DNA of 30,517 nt. Source: JAEZJZ01 sp964450265. Its GTDB lineage: Bacteria; Bacillota; UBA994; UBA5500. The notes under the pieces are model-generated. The model saw nothing but the letters and a program-made list of their open reading frames with translations, did not search any database and was not told the DNA's origin. The position numbers and the translations under genes were made by a program. This document shows positions 15,274 through 23,339 of the stretch, piece after piece (the first letter of the stretch is position 1; every line of letters begins with the position of its first letter). The stretch is from positions 1 through 30,517 of the forward strand of contig CAYVCY010000009.1 in NCBI GenBank assembly GCA_964450265.1, in the 5' to 3' direction.

Positions 15274-16170
15274 CTATGGCAGACGATACCCGTATGCCTT
15301 CAGCACCGACAGCGGCACCTCCATCCGGGTGGTCATCAGCGGATCAACAATCTGGCAGATTCTTAGCTGGCCGATCAGCGAGAGCAGCATCCCGGCCTCA
15401 TGGGTGTCTACGCCTACTTCATCGACCAAAAAGCGGTGCATGGAGTGGGTGACATCGCTGGCGGCCTGATCCAGCGTTCTTGCAGAGGCGATGGCCATGC
15501 AGTCATTGCCCTCCACCAACAGCGGCAGGGGCAGGCAACGATGCTTGATCACTTCTACCTTGACGGTGACCTCGCCCTCCATCTCCACCCCGCAGATCAC
15601 GATCTCGCCATCCCCCATTACCCCATGCAGATCGCCCATAGAGAGCAATCCGCCGGCCACGAATACCGGCAAATAGAGGGTAGCCCCTTTGACGATCCTT
15701 CTGCAGTCCATGTTGCCGCCATGGGCGTGGGGGGTAGTGGTCGGGATCTCGGTTAAAGGCGCAGTGCCAATTACCCCGATCATTGGGTCTAGGGGCAGAC
15801 GCAGCTTGTCATTGAAGACTGCCTCGCCGTTCTCCACTGGGATTACCTTGACGCGGGGCGACTGCCAGACGTCACCCAGCGCTCCTGCCCCCGGCCTAAC
15901 CGCCATCACGCCCTGGTTGGCCACCCGAATATCCAGAATCTCAACCTTGAGGATGTCGCCTGGTTCCGCCCCCTCCACATACAGTGGCCCGGTAGCCGGA
16001 TTGTTGAAATCCCTCTTGGTGCTGGTGAAATCCAGTTCCTCGCTGCGAATCTGGTTGCCGTAGCAATCCATCGTCTCAAAAACGACCATCCCTCCGGAAG
16101 GCACCCTGGCCGCTGGCGGATGGTCTTTGAACAGTGAGCAGGTTACATGTTCTGTGCCGATACGTATCAT
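15274..16170 (-). CDS. Acetamidase/formamidase family protein
   Basis: A 298-residue member of the FmdA/AmdA family. Family blocks seen are the FETMDCYGNQI segment early, then GPLYVEGAEPGDILKVEILDI. Next come TTTPHAHGGNMDCRRIVKGATLYLPVFVAGGLLSMGD (a highly conserved region with the likely active-site residues) and LHGVMGDGE. The length fits the short bacterial form of about 300 residues. These enzymes hydrolyse formamide or acetamide to ammonia and the acid, but many homologues are uncharacterised. AAAGGGAG precedes ATG 16170. It lies 62 bases after an MFS gene and before a MATE gene on the same strand, suggesting a co-transcribed export/hydrolysis unit. Confidence 0.9.
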   Translation of the reverse strand: MIRIGTEHVTCSLFKDHPPAARVPSGGMVVFETMDCYGNQIRSEELDFTSTKRDFNNPATGPLYVEGAEPGDILKVEILDIRVANQGVMAVRPGAGALGDVWQSPRVKVIPVENGEAVFNDKLRLPLDPMIGVIGTAPLTEIPTTTPHAHGGNMDCRRIVKGATLYLPVFVAGGLLSMGDLHGVMGDGEIVICGVEMEGEVTVKVEVIKHRCLPLPLLVEGNDCMAIASARTLDQAASDVTHSMHRFLVDEVGVDTHEAGMLLSLIGQLRICQIVDPLMTTRMEVPLSVLKAYGYRLP

Positions 16171-16232
16171 TTTTTTACTCCCTTTCGTCCAAGTCTATAA
16201 GAAGAATTTCTCTACGAAAGGCGAGGATTCCT

Positions 16233-17620
16233 TTAGCTTTCATTTACTGCCAGGGCTCTCAGCGCCGTTTTTGATTCTCGATATACCGGCAAACGCGTGA
16301 CCAGCAGACAGGCGATGAAGGTAGTCGCACCGCAACCGGCTACCACACTGGCCACGCCCATTGCATCTCCCAGAATGCCGGCCGCACCCATCGACAACAG
16401 GCCAAAGATCTCTGAGATAGCCATGTCGAAACTGAACACCCGGCTTCGCACTTCATCGGCGACCGCCTTCTGCAGGTATGTCCCGTAGGCGATGTTAGTG
16501 ATGGTAGCCAAGAATCCGATGGAGAAGATGAGCAGCGCCGCCAACCAATACGGACGGCTGAATGCTAGGGCCAGGAAACTGGCGTTGATGCCTGCGACAG
16601 TCAAGACCATGGTCGTAATCTCGGGCCAGTTCTTCCCCCATTTGCCCATGAACAGGCTTCCGAGCAACAGGCCGGCGCCTTCCATGCTCATGATCAGGCC
16701 GTACTGCTCTGCACTAAACCCCAATACTTCTGTCAGCAGAATCACTTTCAATACCACGATTGCACCCAGTGGCAGACCAGTCAGAGCAAAGAAAGCGATC
16801 ACAAACTTGACTACTGAATGCTCACGGATATACTGCCATCCGTCCGACAGGTCCCGGCTGAAGTTAGTAGTGCGGCTTGATGCCGTTTCCATTTCGCCGG
16901 CAGGNNNNNNNNNNNNNNNNNNNNNNNNNNNNNNNNNNNNNNNNNNNNNNNNNNNNNNNNNNNNNNNNNNNNNNNNNNNNNNNNNNNNNNNNNNNNNNNN
17001 NNNNGGTCCCGGCTGAAGTTAGTAGTGCGGCTTGATGCCGTTTCCATTTCGCCGGCAGGGATATCGATAAAGCACTCGCTGATTCCCGACAGTATGAACG
17101 AGATCCCGTTGATGATGAAAGCCAGCTTTACACCATAGAAACCGGTCAATAGCCCGCCCATCACCGGGCCCAATAATCTCGCCGTTTGCCTTGCCAGGGA
17201 CGACAAGGCGTTCGCAGCAAGTAAGTCGTCCTTCTCCACTATGCGGGGAAGGGCGGTTTTGATCGCCGGTGAAAAGAACAGGCCGAAGATGGTAGACAAG
17301 AAGGCTAACGCGTAGATGACCGCCAGGCTGGAGGTGAAGACCATGCCGAGGGAGAGCAGCCCTCTGATCAGGTCCGTAATCACGATCACTGCCTTTTTCG
17401 GCCATCTCTCCACCCATACTCCTGCCAATGGCCCGATCAGAATGGTTGGTACCGACAGGATCATAAAGAATAGGCTGACGCTCTTGGCGCTGCCGGTCAT
17501 CTCCGCGATCAGCCAGACAATGGCTAGAGAATAGACGCTTGAGCCGACGTTGGAAACGCCTTGCCCGAGCCACAGCAGCAAGAAATCCTTTTCCCGTAAC
17601 AATTTCATATACTCTCTCAA
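16233..17620 (-). CDS. MFS transporter (single gene split by an assembly gap)
   Basis: Two reverse-strand pieces of one MFS_3-type exporter flank 100 N. The first half gives KDFLLLWLGQGVSNVGSSVY and GVWVERWPKKAVIVITDLIRG (motif A region). The second half gives LSDGWQYIREHSVVKFVIAF onwards to the stop at 16233. Collapsing the 55-base duplicate at the gap joins the halves in frame to an intact 410-residue protein, the usual MFS length. Read literally, the 100 N causes a false frameshift. A TTG start at 17620 has GGGGAGGG six bases upstream; an internal ATG at 17608 is the alternative. It is divergent from a MerR-family regulator, which is a good candidate for its control. It resembles the second MFS protein at 21018. 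Substrate unknown. Confidence 0.85.
16850..17059. repeat. Identical 55-base copies flanking the N gap (contig overlap)
   Basis: Bases 16850-16904 and 17005-17059 are identical over 55 bases. The first copy ends exactly where the N run starts, and the second begins exactly where it stops. This is what two contigs sharing a 55-mer end look like after scaffolding, not a biological duplication. Confidence 0.9.
16905..17004. other. Assembly gap of 100 N
   Basis: A run of exactly 100 N, the conventional placeholder for a gap of unknown size, lies inside the MFS gene. Judging from the flanking duplicate, the true missing length is probably minus 55 bases, so nothing is lost. Confidence 0.95.
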
Positions 17621-17639
17621 TCTTATCCCTCCCCTATGC

Positions 17640-17651
17640 TGCCTATAGGCA
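17640..17651. promoter_or_regulatory. 12-bp palindrome just upstream of the MFS ribosome site
   Basis: TGCCTATAGGCA, a perfect 12-bp palindrome, lies 6 bases upstream of the GGGGAGGG ribosome site of the MFS gene. It may be an operator or a small RNA hairpin; no binding protein can be assigned. Confidence 0.35.
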
Positions 17652-17721
17652 TAACCCCTAAACACGCAAGTTACTCTGCTTACCTTCGTGCACGTCGGCG
17701 GGCGGCTGCTGCCGGATGATA

Positions 17722-17768
17722 CTAGCGAATCATTGGAGTGATCCTCCTTCCACTATTTGTGCATTATA
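17722..17768 (-). promoter_or_regulatory. Promoter -10 and three-codon leader ORF of the MFS gene
   Basis: On the reverse strand TATAAT (17768-17763) is followed by AAGGAGG (17749-17743). Nine bases later comes ATG ATT CGC TAG (17733-17722), an MIR leader peptide with a consensus ribosome site. No convincing -35 is visible at 17 or 19 bases, as can occur in activator-dependent promoters. The MFS start lies about 100 bases further on. Confidence 0.45.
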
Positions 17769-17915
17769 TCAGCACCATGAAGGATCAAAATGGTAGAGTA
17801 CATGTATGAAGCAGTTCTCAGCACTCGGTCAAATTGTGCAGGGGATCTGGGCAGGAGGATTGTGCACGAAGGCAGAACGATAAGGCAGGTAGTACCGAAA
17901 GGGGCGCAGTCTCGG

Positions 17916-18770
17916 ATGGCAATTCAGAATAAGGAGTTCTATCTGGTGGGGGAGATGGCTAGGCTCGCCGGTCTTTCGATTGGCACCCTGCGCCATTATG
18001 ATCAGATCGGGTTGCTCGTGCCCGCTCGGGTGGACCCGCACACCAATTATCGCTATTACCGAGCGGAGCAGCTGCTGCAACTGAATCTGATCAAGGAGTT
18101 GCAGGGCTTGGGGTTTTCGCTGCAAGAGATTGCACGCCTGCTGCCGCGGGACGATATCAGACTGCTGACTGATGCTTTGCAGAGACGACTGCAACAGACT
18201 GCGGCCGAGCTGGCGAAACTGCAGGCGGCCCATGACCGGTTAGCGGACGGCCTGCGCCGCATTAGCTTGCTCTCCCATAATGAGGGTACTGCCGGTCCCG
18301 TTAGCTCAGTGCGTTTGCAGCAGGTCGCCGCGGTTTGTCTTGCCTATACCCGTTACCGCTCGTCATGCAGTCCGGACGCATTCCTCTATCGCTTCAGCGA
18401 GCTGCGGAAGCTGATGGGGGAGCACGGGTTACAGGCGAATAGCTGTCAGATAGCCATCTTTCACGATGATTATCGCAGTTTCGACTATGACAGTGCCGAT
18501 ATCGAGGTTTGCCTGGAAGTAATCAGGGCGCCGGAAAAGGGGCGGACGGGGCTGCTGCGCCTTCAGGACTCCCACCTTGCGGCTAGCATCTTCCACCGGG
18601 GGAGCTATCAGCAATGCCCGACGTCATATCAGGTGCTGCTCGATTGGATCGACCGTAACGGCTGGCGAGTGGTTGGGCCATCGTGGGAGCGCTATCTGGT
18701 GGATGCAGGGCAGACGCGAAACCCTATGGAATACCTGACAGAGCTGGCCATTCCGGTGGCGAGAGGGTAA
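17916..18770 (+). CDS. MerR family transcriptional regulator with GyrI-like effector domain
   Basis: A 284-residue regulator. The N-terminal MerR winged helix reads YLVGEMARLAGLSIGTLRHY (residues 9-28), followed by DQIGLL and the NYRYY wing. A dimerising coiled coil lies around 90-120. The C-terminal half (about 130-280) has the GyrI/BmrR-like pattern, ending in YQVLLDWIDRNGWRVVGPSW and a typical EYLTELAIPV tail. BmrR-type proteins sense bulky cationic drugs and activate exporter genes. The frame opens upstream at ATG 17790, but ATG 17916 places the HTH at the normal distance and has GAAAGGGG upstream, so it is preferred. It is divergent from the MFS gene, its most likely target. Ligand unknown. 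Confidence 0.9.
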   Translation: MAIQNKEFYLVGEMARLAGLSIGTLRHYDQIGLLVPARVDPHTNYRYYRAEQLLQLNLIKELQGLGFSLQEIARLLPRDDIRLLTDALQRRLQQTAAELAKLQAAHDRLADGLRRISLLSHNEGTAGPVSSVRLQQVAAVCLAYTRYRSSCSPDAFLYRFSELRKLMGEHGLQANSCQIAIFHDDYRSFDYDSADIEVCLEVIRAPEKGRTGLLRLQDSHLAASIFHRGSYQQCPTSYQVLLDWIDRNGWRVVGPSWERYLVDAGQTRNPMEYLTELAIPVARG

Positions 18771-18820
18771 TTTCTATTTCCCGCTTGACCCTGCAGTAGC
18801 TAGAGGGTTTAAGCTGACTT

Positions 18821-18846
18821 TGGTGCCGCTGGGGCACCAGATTTTC
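18821..18846 (+). terminator. Possible terminator after the MerR gene
   Basis: TGGTGCC pairs with GGCACCA over a 5-base loop and is followed by GATTTTCT. The stem is short; partial termination before the next gene is plausible. Confidence 0.45.
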
Positions 18847-18864
18847 TCTGGGAGTGATGCGAGT

Positions 18865-19662
18865 ATGAATCAAACGATCAAGCGCGCAACGACCTTTGTG
18901 AGAGCTAGCGGGACCGCTCTGCAGCAGGCTTGCCTGAGACTGGCCTTGGGTACAGGCAATCAGGACGATGTGGCATGGGCGTTGGGCCGCTACCAGAATG
19001 CAGACGGAGGCTGGGCCAATGGGCTGGAAGCAGAGTACCCAGGACCGGTGAGTAGCCCTTTCAGCACAGCCGTTGCCTTAGGTCACATTTTTCGTAACGG
19101 ATTGAGCGATAGCCCTTTGCTTAGGCGCACCATAGACTACTTAGCTGCTACACAATGCCCTGATGGCTGTTGGGACGACGTAACGGAGATGCTGGTCTAT
19201 CCCCATCCGCCTTATATGGGGCCTGGCAGCTATCTGGAATTTAAGACCGCCATGATCACCAAGTGGTTGCTGCGTCTGCCTCATGCCCCAAGAGGGCTGA
19301 TCGATCCGGCGTTAGGCTTCTTGGTGGAGAGGTTTGCTCAGGTCAAGGACAGCCAAGACTTTTGGACAGCGGCTGGATACATCAATGTGTTCGCCCAACT
19401 GCCCACCCATCCAGCAGCGGCGGAGATCTTGCAGTGGGCAACGGCTGTACTGGGCGGAAACCCTGGAGAACTGGTCTGGCCACAGCTGCAGGCCATAATT
19501 GAAGATGATCTGCCGTTGTCCTCCGAGGCTTTGCCGACTGCCCTGCAGCTGATTCGGCAAGAGCAGCAGGACGATGGTGGCTGGCCACATCCTTTCGGCA
19601 CCTACAATCGGGTTTGGGCCGCTTGCTTCATCTGCCGTTTTCTCAGTCAACACAGAGAATAG
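18865..19662 (+). CDS. Prenyltransferase/squalene-oxidase-repeat protein (alpha-alpha barrel fold)
   Basis: A 265-residue soluble protein with repeats typical of the terpene cyclase/prenyltransferase alpha-alpha barrel: QNADGGW (44-50), QCPDGCW in the middle and QQDDGGW (234-240). It is less than half the length of a squalene-hopene cyclase and shows no DXDD catalytic motif, so cyclase activity is doubtful. The pattern NADGGWANGLEAEYPGPVSS followed by an STAVAL helix is shared with short, poorly characterised proteins of this fold. ATG 18865 is chosen because GGGAG lies about 10 bases upstream; an upstream GTG at 18820 falls in a hairpin. It lies 94 bases downstream of the MerR gene and ends in its own terminator. 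Function unknown. Confidence 0.75.
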   Translation: MNQTIKRATTFVRASGTALQQACLRLALGTGNQDDVAWALGRYQNADGGWANGLEAEYPGPVSSPFSTAVALGHIFRNGLSDSPLLRRTIDYLAATQCPDGCWDDVTEMLVYPHPPYMGPGSYLEFKTAMITKWLLRLPHAPRGLIDPALGFLVERFAQVKDSQDFWTAAGYINVFAQLPTHPAAAEILQWATAVLGGNPGELVWPQLQAIIEDDLPLSSEALPTALQLIRQEQQDDGGWPHPFGTYNRVWAACFICRFLSQHRE

Positions 19663-19681
19663 GGGTTGCCACACTAACGTA

Positions 19682-19724
19682 GACGGGACGCTGTTTCCCT
19701 TTGAAACAGCATCCCGTCCTTTGC
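19682..19724 (+). terminator. Rho-independent terminator
   Basis: GACGGGACGCTGTTTC pairs with GAAACAGCATCCCGTC (one mismatch) over a 5-base loop. CTTTGCTGTCTTT follows. It begins 20 bases after the stop of the preceding gene. Confidence 0.75.
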
Positions 19725-19835
19725 TGTCTTTGAGCGCGGTTGATCAGGACGATCCGAGAACGAATCAACCATTCTTCTGCCGGTGATGCCTGATCTAGGT
19801 AGCTTCAGGGGCTTAAAGATATTCATCTAAAATCA

Positions 19836-19863
19836 TTGACTTTAGACGGCTATAGAATATAAT
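19836..19863 (+). promoter_or_regulatory. Sigma-A-type promoter of the ArsR-type regulator gene
   Basis: TTGACT (19836-19841), a 16-base spacer and TATAAT (19858-19863) lie 36 bases upstream of the start codon. It is a strong match to consensus. Confidence 0.75.
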
Positions 19864-19898
19864 CTTGGAGTAACGAACTGCGGGAGGGTGAACGAAAG

Positions 19899-20927
19899 AT
19901 GGCTAAGACCAAAGTGACTATAGCAGAGTCGCCCTGTTATGATTTCTTGTGCAGCATCATTCGGCTGCACAACAATCGGCAACTGACTCCAACACAGAAC
20001 CCCAACCCGGACATACAAGCTTGGGCTCATCGTTACTCGCAGGGGACGCCTGAATGGGTGGCAGCAGCGGCCGAGTCCTTCTTCAATTTACAGACTACAT
20101 TCGGGCTCACTCTGTGCGGCTTAGTGGAGAGTGCGGGAACCATCACTGTGACAGAGTTCATCTCCTATCTGCAGACAGTACCTGCGTCCCAGTTGGTTGC
20201 CCGTTTCCTGACCGCAGGCGGGGGGGTGGACAGAGACGTCTCCTCTCAGATGGTGGAGGATATGCAGCATCAGCAAGCAGCTGCACTGCGGTTCGTGCAA
20301 GAGGCGATCTCCTTTGGTCCCGAAGAGAAGTGGCGGGTGCTAGAGTATCTGCTGCAGCCTGAACGAGCTAAGGATCAACTGCTGAGGTTGCTCAGCTGGC
20401 ATTACGAACACATCTATTGCCATCACGAAACGCAAGTGTCCGATTTCTTGCGCCAGGCCAGTAAAGATCTGCGAGACAGACTGAGCTATGACGACGAGTA
20501 TCTGCGTCTGTTGCTTCCATACGACAGGGGCAGGCCTCCCAAAGCGTTGACGATTGCACTCTCTTACTACTATGAGGCATCACAGTACTATGACGTGTTG
20601 GATGCTGTCTATCTGTTTGGTTTTCGCTATCAGGAGGACATTGAGAGGCGCCATTCTGTCTTCGCGGGGGCACAGGTGTTCAAGGCATTAGCCGATGAGA
20701 CGCGCTTGCGAATTCTGAAACTATTGCTGCAACGGCCTTGGTACGGTCACGAACTCGCCCGGAGATTGTCCATTTCTAACTCCACCGTCTCTCACCACGT
20801 GGCGATTCTCGCCCTCTCTGGAATGGTTATTGCCTACAAGCAGGATAACCGGGTCTATTACCGGATAGATCAGAGCGGCATCTACACAGTGGTAAACGAG
20901 GCGCTAGAACGGCTGTTGGCGGAGTGA
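19899..20927 (+). CDS. Long ArsR-family transcriptional regulator
   Basis: A 342-residue protein with an ArsR-type winged helix only at its C-terminus (from about residue 259): VFKALADETRLRILKLLLQR, then HELARRLSISNSTVSHHVAI for the recognition helix, and NRVYYRID in the wing. The first 255 residues are helical and match no domain I can name with certainty. Similar long ArsR proteins beside MFS genes occur in Bacillota, and the N-terminal part probably senses a ligand. No cysteine metal site (ELCVCDL type) is present in the HTH domain, so metal sensing is unlikely. ATG 19899 follows GGGAGGGTG and a consensus promoter. The MFS and kinase genes follow on the same strand. Confidence 0.87.
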   Translation: MAKTKVTIAESPCYDFLCSIIRLHNNRQLTPTQNPNPDIQAWAHRYSQGTPEWVAAAAESFFNLQTTFGLTLCGLVESAGTITVTEFISYLQTVPASQLVARFLTAGGGVDRDVSSQMVEDMQHQQAAALRFVQEAISFGPEEKWRVLEYLLQPERAKDQLLRLLSWHYEHIYCHHETQVSDFLRQASKDLRDRLSYDDEYLRLLLPYDRGRPPKALTIALSYYYEASQYYDVLDAVYLFGFRYQEDIERRHSVFAGAQVFKALADETRLRILKLLLQRPWYGHELARRLSISNSTVSHHVAILALSGMVIAYKQDNRVYYRIDQSGIYTVVNEALERLLAE

Positions 20928-20956
20928 AGCCCCACCCTTTTTTTTCGCAACTTATG

Positions 20957-20972
20957 TTCTATGTACATAGAA
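20957..20972. promoter_or_regulatory. Perfect 16-bp palindrome, candidate operator
   Basis: TTCTATGTACATAGAA lies in the 90-base gap between the ArsR-type gene and the MFS gene. Its size and AT-rich symmetry fit a dimeric winged-helix binding site. Assignment to the neighbouring ArsR protein is inferred. Confidence 0.5.
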
Positions 20973-21017
20973 ACAAAGGAGTTTTCGATCCACAGGCAAG
21001 AGAGAGGAGGAGATCGC

Positions 21018-22280
21018 ATGGCAGCCCGCTTGTTTACCCCAAACTTTGTCCTATTATGGCTCGGTAGTGCCACTTCTTGCCTGGGTAATGGGGTCGGGTT
21101 AATCGCCACCATGTGGTGGGTACAATCGAGCACCGGCTCAGCCTTAGCCATGGGCAGCTTAGCATTGATCAAGACATCGGTAGCTCTGCTCACGGCACCT
21201 TGGGCTGGCGTCATGGTAGATCGGATCAGCAGAAAAAGGCTTATCGTCTTCACGGATCTGATCAGGGGGACGGTCTACCTCTTCTTTGCCTATCAGGCCA
21301 GCTTGGGGAAGTTGTCATTGTCGATGCTTTACGTGGGTGCAGCGGCAAATTCGATCTGCGCACAGCTTTTCGGCCCAGCTATCGGCGCTGCCCTCCCCCT
21401 ATTGGTCCCTTCGGAACGGGTACAGTCCGCCAATGCCCTTCGTCGAATTACGGAGCAGGCATCCTCCGCGTTCAGCTATGGACTGGGCGGCATGCTCATG
21501 GCCTGGTTAGGAATACCAATGCTATTCTTGATTGACGGTTGCTCGTACCTGCTCTCCGCGGTTTGGGAGTCATTCATTGAGATCCCGGCGGCCGGCAATT
21601 CGGAGAAGTTTTCTCCCGAAAGTGTCCTTGCTGATTTCAAGGCCGGTTTGACCTTTGCAAGATCTGACCGAACGCTCTCCGGACTATTAGGTGTGGTGGC
21701 GTTGGTTGGGATCTGCTTTGTACCCTTTTCCCTGCTGTTGCCTATGCTGGTGCAAGACTACTTAGGCGCTGGCAGCGAAGTCTACGGTTACATCACCAGC
21801 GCCCAGAGTGTTGGCATGGTTTTGGGTACTCTGCTGCTCTTAATGAACAAAGACACCAGTCGCATTAAGTGGCTGATTCAATGGGGCATAGGCATTCAGG
21901 CCACGACACTAGGCATCTCTGCGTTCCTGCCTATTCAGGCCTGGGGCTTGCATCTGCTCATCTACGGAGTGTTCGGTTTCTTAAGCTCCATAATCAACTT
22001 CACATTCATCAGTGCCTTGCAGCGCAGAGTCCCCCAGCAGCATTTGGGAAAGATGCTCAGTCTTGTGAACTCCATCAACCTAGGGGCACAACCGTTGGTT
22101 AATACCATCAGCGGCTTCCTGGCAGATGAGATAGGGCTTCCCGCAGTATTTGCTGGGGCCGCTAGCTTAGGCGTTTTGGGCAACATACGCTTGTTGCATA
22201 CTCCGGGAGCAATGAACTATCTTTCTTATCGTGAACAGGGTCGTGGGTTAAGTTTGTCGCCAGCCGTTAGAAGAACATGA
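21018..22280 (+). CDS. MFS transporter (drug/metabolite exporter)
   Basis: A 420-residue MFS_3-type permease with about 12 hydrophobic segments. It begins MAARLFTPNFVLLWLGSATS. Motif A-like GVMVDRISRKRLIVFTDLIRG follows, then FGPAIGAALPLLVPSERVQSANALRR. A cytosolic loop near residues 190-215 separates the two halves. ATG 21018 is chosen because GAGGAGG is 7 bases upstream; the longer frame from 20961 runs through the palindrome. The protein is clearly related to the MFS protein encoded at 16233-17620. The stop overlaps the next gene by four bases (ATGA), so the MFS and kinase are translationally coupled. Substrate unknown; export of a drug or toxic metabolite is likely. Confidence 0.9.
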   Translation: MAARLFTPNFVLLWLGSATSCLGNGVGLIATMWWVQSSTGSALAMGSLALIKTSVALLTAPWAGVMVDRISRKRLIVFTDLIRGTVYLFFAYQASLGKLSLSMLYVGAAANSICAQLFGPAIGAALPLLVPSERVQSANALRRITEQASSAFSYGLGGMLMAWLGIPMLFLIDGCSYLLSAVWESFIEIPAAGNSEKFSPESVLADFKAGLTFARSDRTLSGLLGVVALVGICFVPFSLLLPMLVQDYLGAGSEVYGYITSAQSVGMVLGTLLLLMNKDTSRIKWLIQWGIGIQATTLGISAFLPIQAWGLHLLIYGVFGFLSSIINFTFISALQRRVPQQHLGKMLSLVNSINLGAQPLVNTISGFLADEIGLPAVFAGAASLGVLGNIRLLHTPGAMNYLSYREQGRGLSLSPAVRRT

Positions 22281-23077
22281 GAGGAAGGGATAAAGTGTTG
22301 GGAAGTTTGCTGGGCCAGGGCAGGACGGCCGAGGTGTATACGCATAAGGAGCAGCCGAACCGAGTGGTGAAGCTGTTTTATGAGCGATGTGGTCGGGTGG
22401 AAGTGGAGCAAGAGTATGAGATATCGGTAGCAGTAGCTGCTTCCGGCTTTCCCGCGTCGCAAGTTGGTGGATTGGTGCAGGTAGGGGGCCGCCACGGAAT
22501 TATCTATCAGCGGGTGGAGGGGGAGAACATGTTACAGAGAATTATGTTCACGCCCGAGCATCACGTCAGGCATGCCAAGAAGTTAGCTGCAGTACAGGCC
22601 AGTATGCACCGCATCCGGCTATCTAGCTTGCCTAGACAGCGTTCACAGCTGATCAGCTGCATTCGGAGAGCCGGATTATCGGCAGGGACGATGTCACGGG
22701 TGCTGGCTCTGTTGGACGAGCTGCCAGATGGAGAGAGTCTTTGCCACGGAGACTATCATCCGGGCAACGCGATCGTCTCCAACGGGCAGATTACGGTAAT
22801 AGACTGGGCAAATGCCACCAGGGGACATCCGCTCGCGGATGTCGCCCGCACCAGCCTGCTGCTCACGATTGCAGAGATTCCTGGCCTGGGGGCCGAAGCT
22901 GAGTGGGCCAGGCTCTGGCAACCGGTATTCAGAGATACTTACATTGAATACTACCTGCAGCTGACCGGCCACAGCCGACAGGATCTTGAGCGCTGGCAAC
23001 TTCCGGTTGCAGCCGCCCGCTTGGCGGAGAATTTGCCCGGTGAAGAAGGGCTCCTTCAGGATTTGCTGTCACACTAG
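22277..23077 (+). CDS. Phosphotransferase (APH/choline kinase-like family)
   Basis: A 266-residue small-molecule kinase. The N-lobe has LGQGRTAEVYTHKEQPNRVV, with the likely ATP-binding lysine in VVKLFYE. The catalytic loop is HGDYHPGN (157-164), with D159 as base and N164 as Mg ligand. IDW (D176) corresponds to the DFG-like metal site, followed by GHPLADVART, typical of the APH family. The substrate could be an aminoglycoside, a macrolide, a sugar or an amino alcohol; sequence alone does not decide. The start ATG overlaps the MFS stop, and a strong terminator follows, so ArsR-MFS-kinase forms a closed cassette. A kinase coupled to an exporter fits modification plus efflux of a toxic compound, but that is inference. 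Confidence 0.85.
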   Translation: MRGRDKVLGSLLGQGRTAEVYTHKEQPNRVVKLFYERCGRVEVEQEYEISVAVAASGFPASQVGGLVQVGGRHGIIYQRVEGENMLQRIMFTPEHHVRHAKKLAAVQASMHRIRLSSLPRQRSQLISCIRRAGLSAGTMSRVLALLDELPDGESLCHGDYHPGNAIVSNGQITVIDWANATRGHPLADVARTSLLLTIAEIPGLGAEAEWARLWQPVFRDTYIEYYLQLTGHSRQDLERWQLPVAAARLAENLPGEEGLLQDLLSH

Positions 23078-23141
23078 GGGACGTTTCCGGCTGCAGCGAT
23101 ACGTAAACAATGCTGCGAAATGGCGCTCGTTGGAAGGGACG

Positions 23142-23172
23142 AACGGCTCAGGCGTTAGCCTGAGCCGTTTTT
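23142..23172 (+). terminator. Rho-independent terminator after the kinase gene
   Basis: AACGGCTCAGGC-GTTA-GCCTGAGCCGTT, a perfect 12-bp stem with a 4-base loop followed by further T residues. A textbook terminator about 65 bases after the stop. Confidence 0.88.
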
Positions 23173-23189
23173 ACTTAGGGTGGAAATAT

Positions 23190-23267
23190 GCCCTCGTCTA
23201 AAAAAGAGGGCCAAAATAAAGTCTATCTGTCACGCAATGCCCAGGGACAATTGAGTAGGAAATTGTC
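23190..23267. other. Two inverted repeats upstream of the ABC transporter genes
   Basis: GCCCTC/GAGGGC (23190-23211, A-rich 10-base loop) and GACAATT/AATTGTC (23246-23267, 8-base loop). The second is a candidate operator for the ABC operon. No clear promoter was found. Confidence 0.3.
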
Positions 23268-23339
23268 AGCTTTACCTTGAGGGAAAAAACAGGTAGGATA
23301 ATGATCGCTCTCGAAATCAAGATGGAAGAGGTGAGCCAA

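Noticed and set aside
16850..17059. Tandem duplication or transposon target-site duplication in the MFS gene
   Set aside because: Both copies abut the N run exactly and merging restores the frame, so a contig overlap is the simpler explanation.
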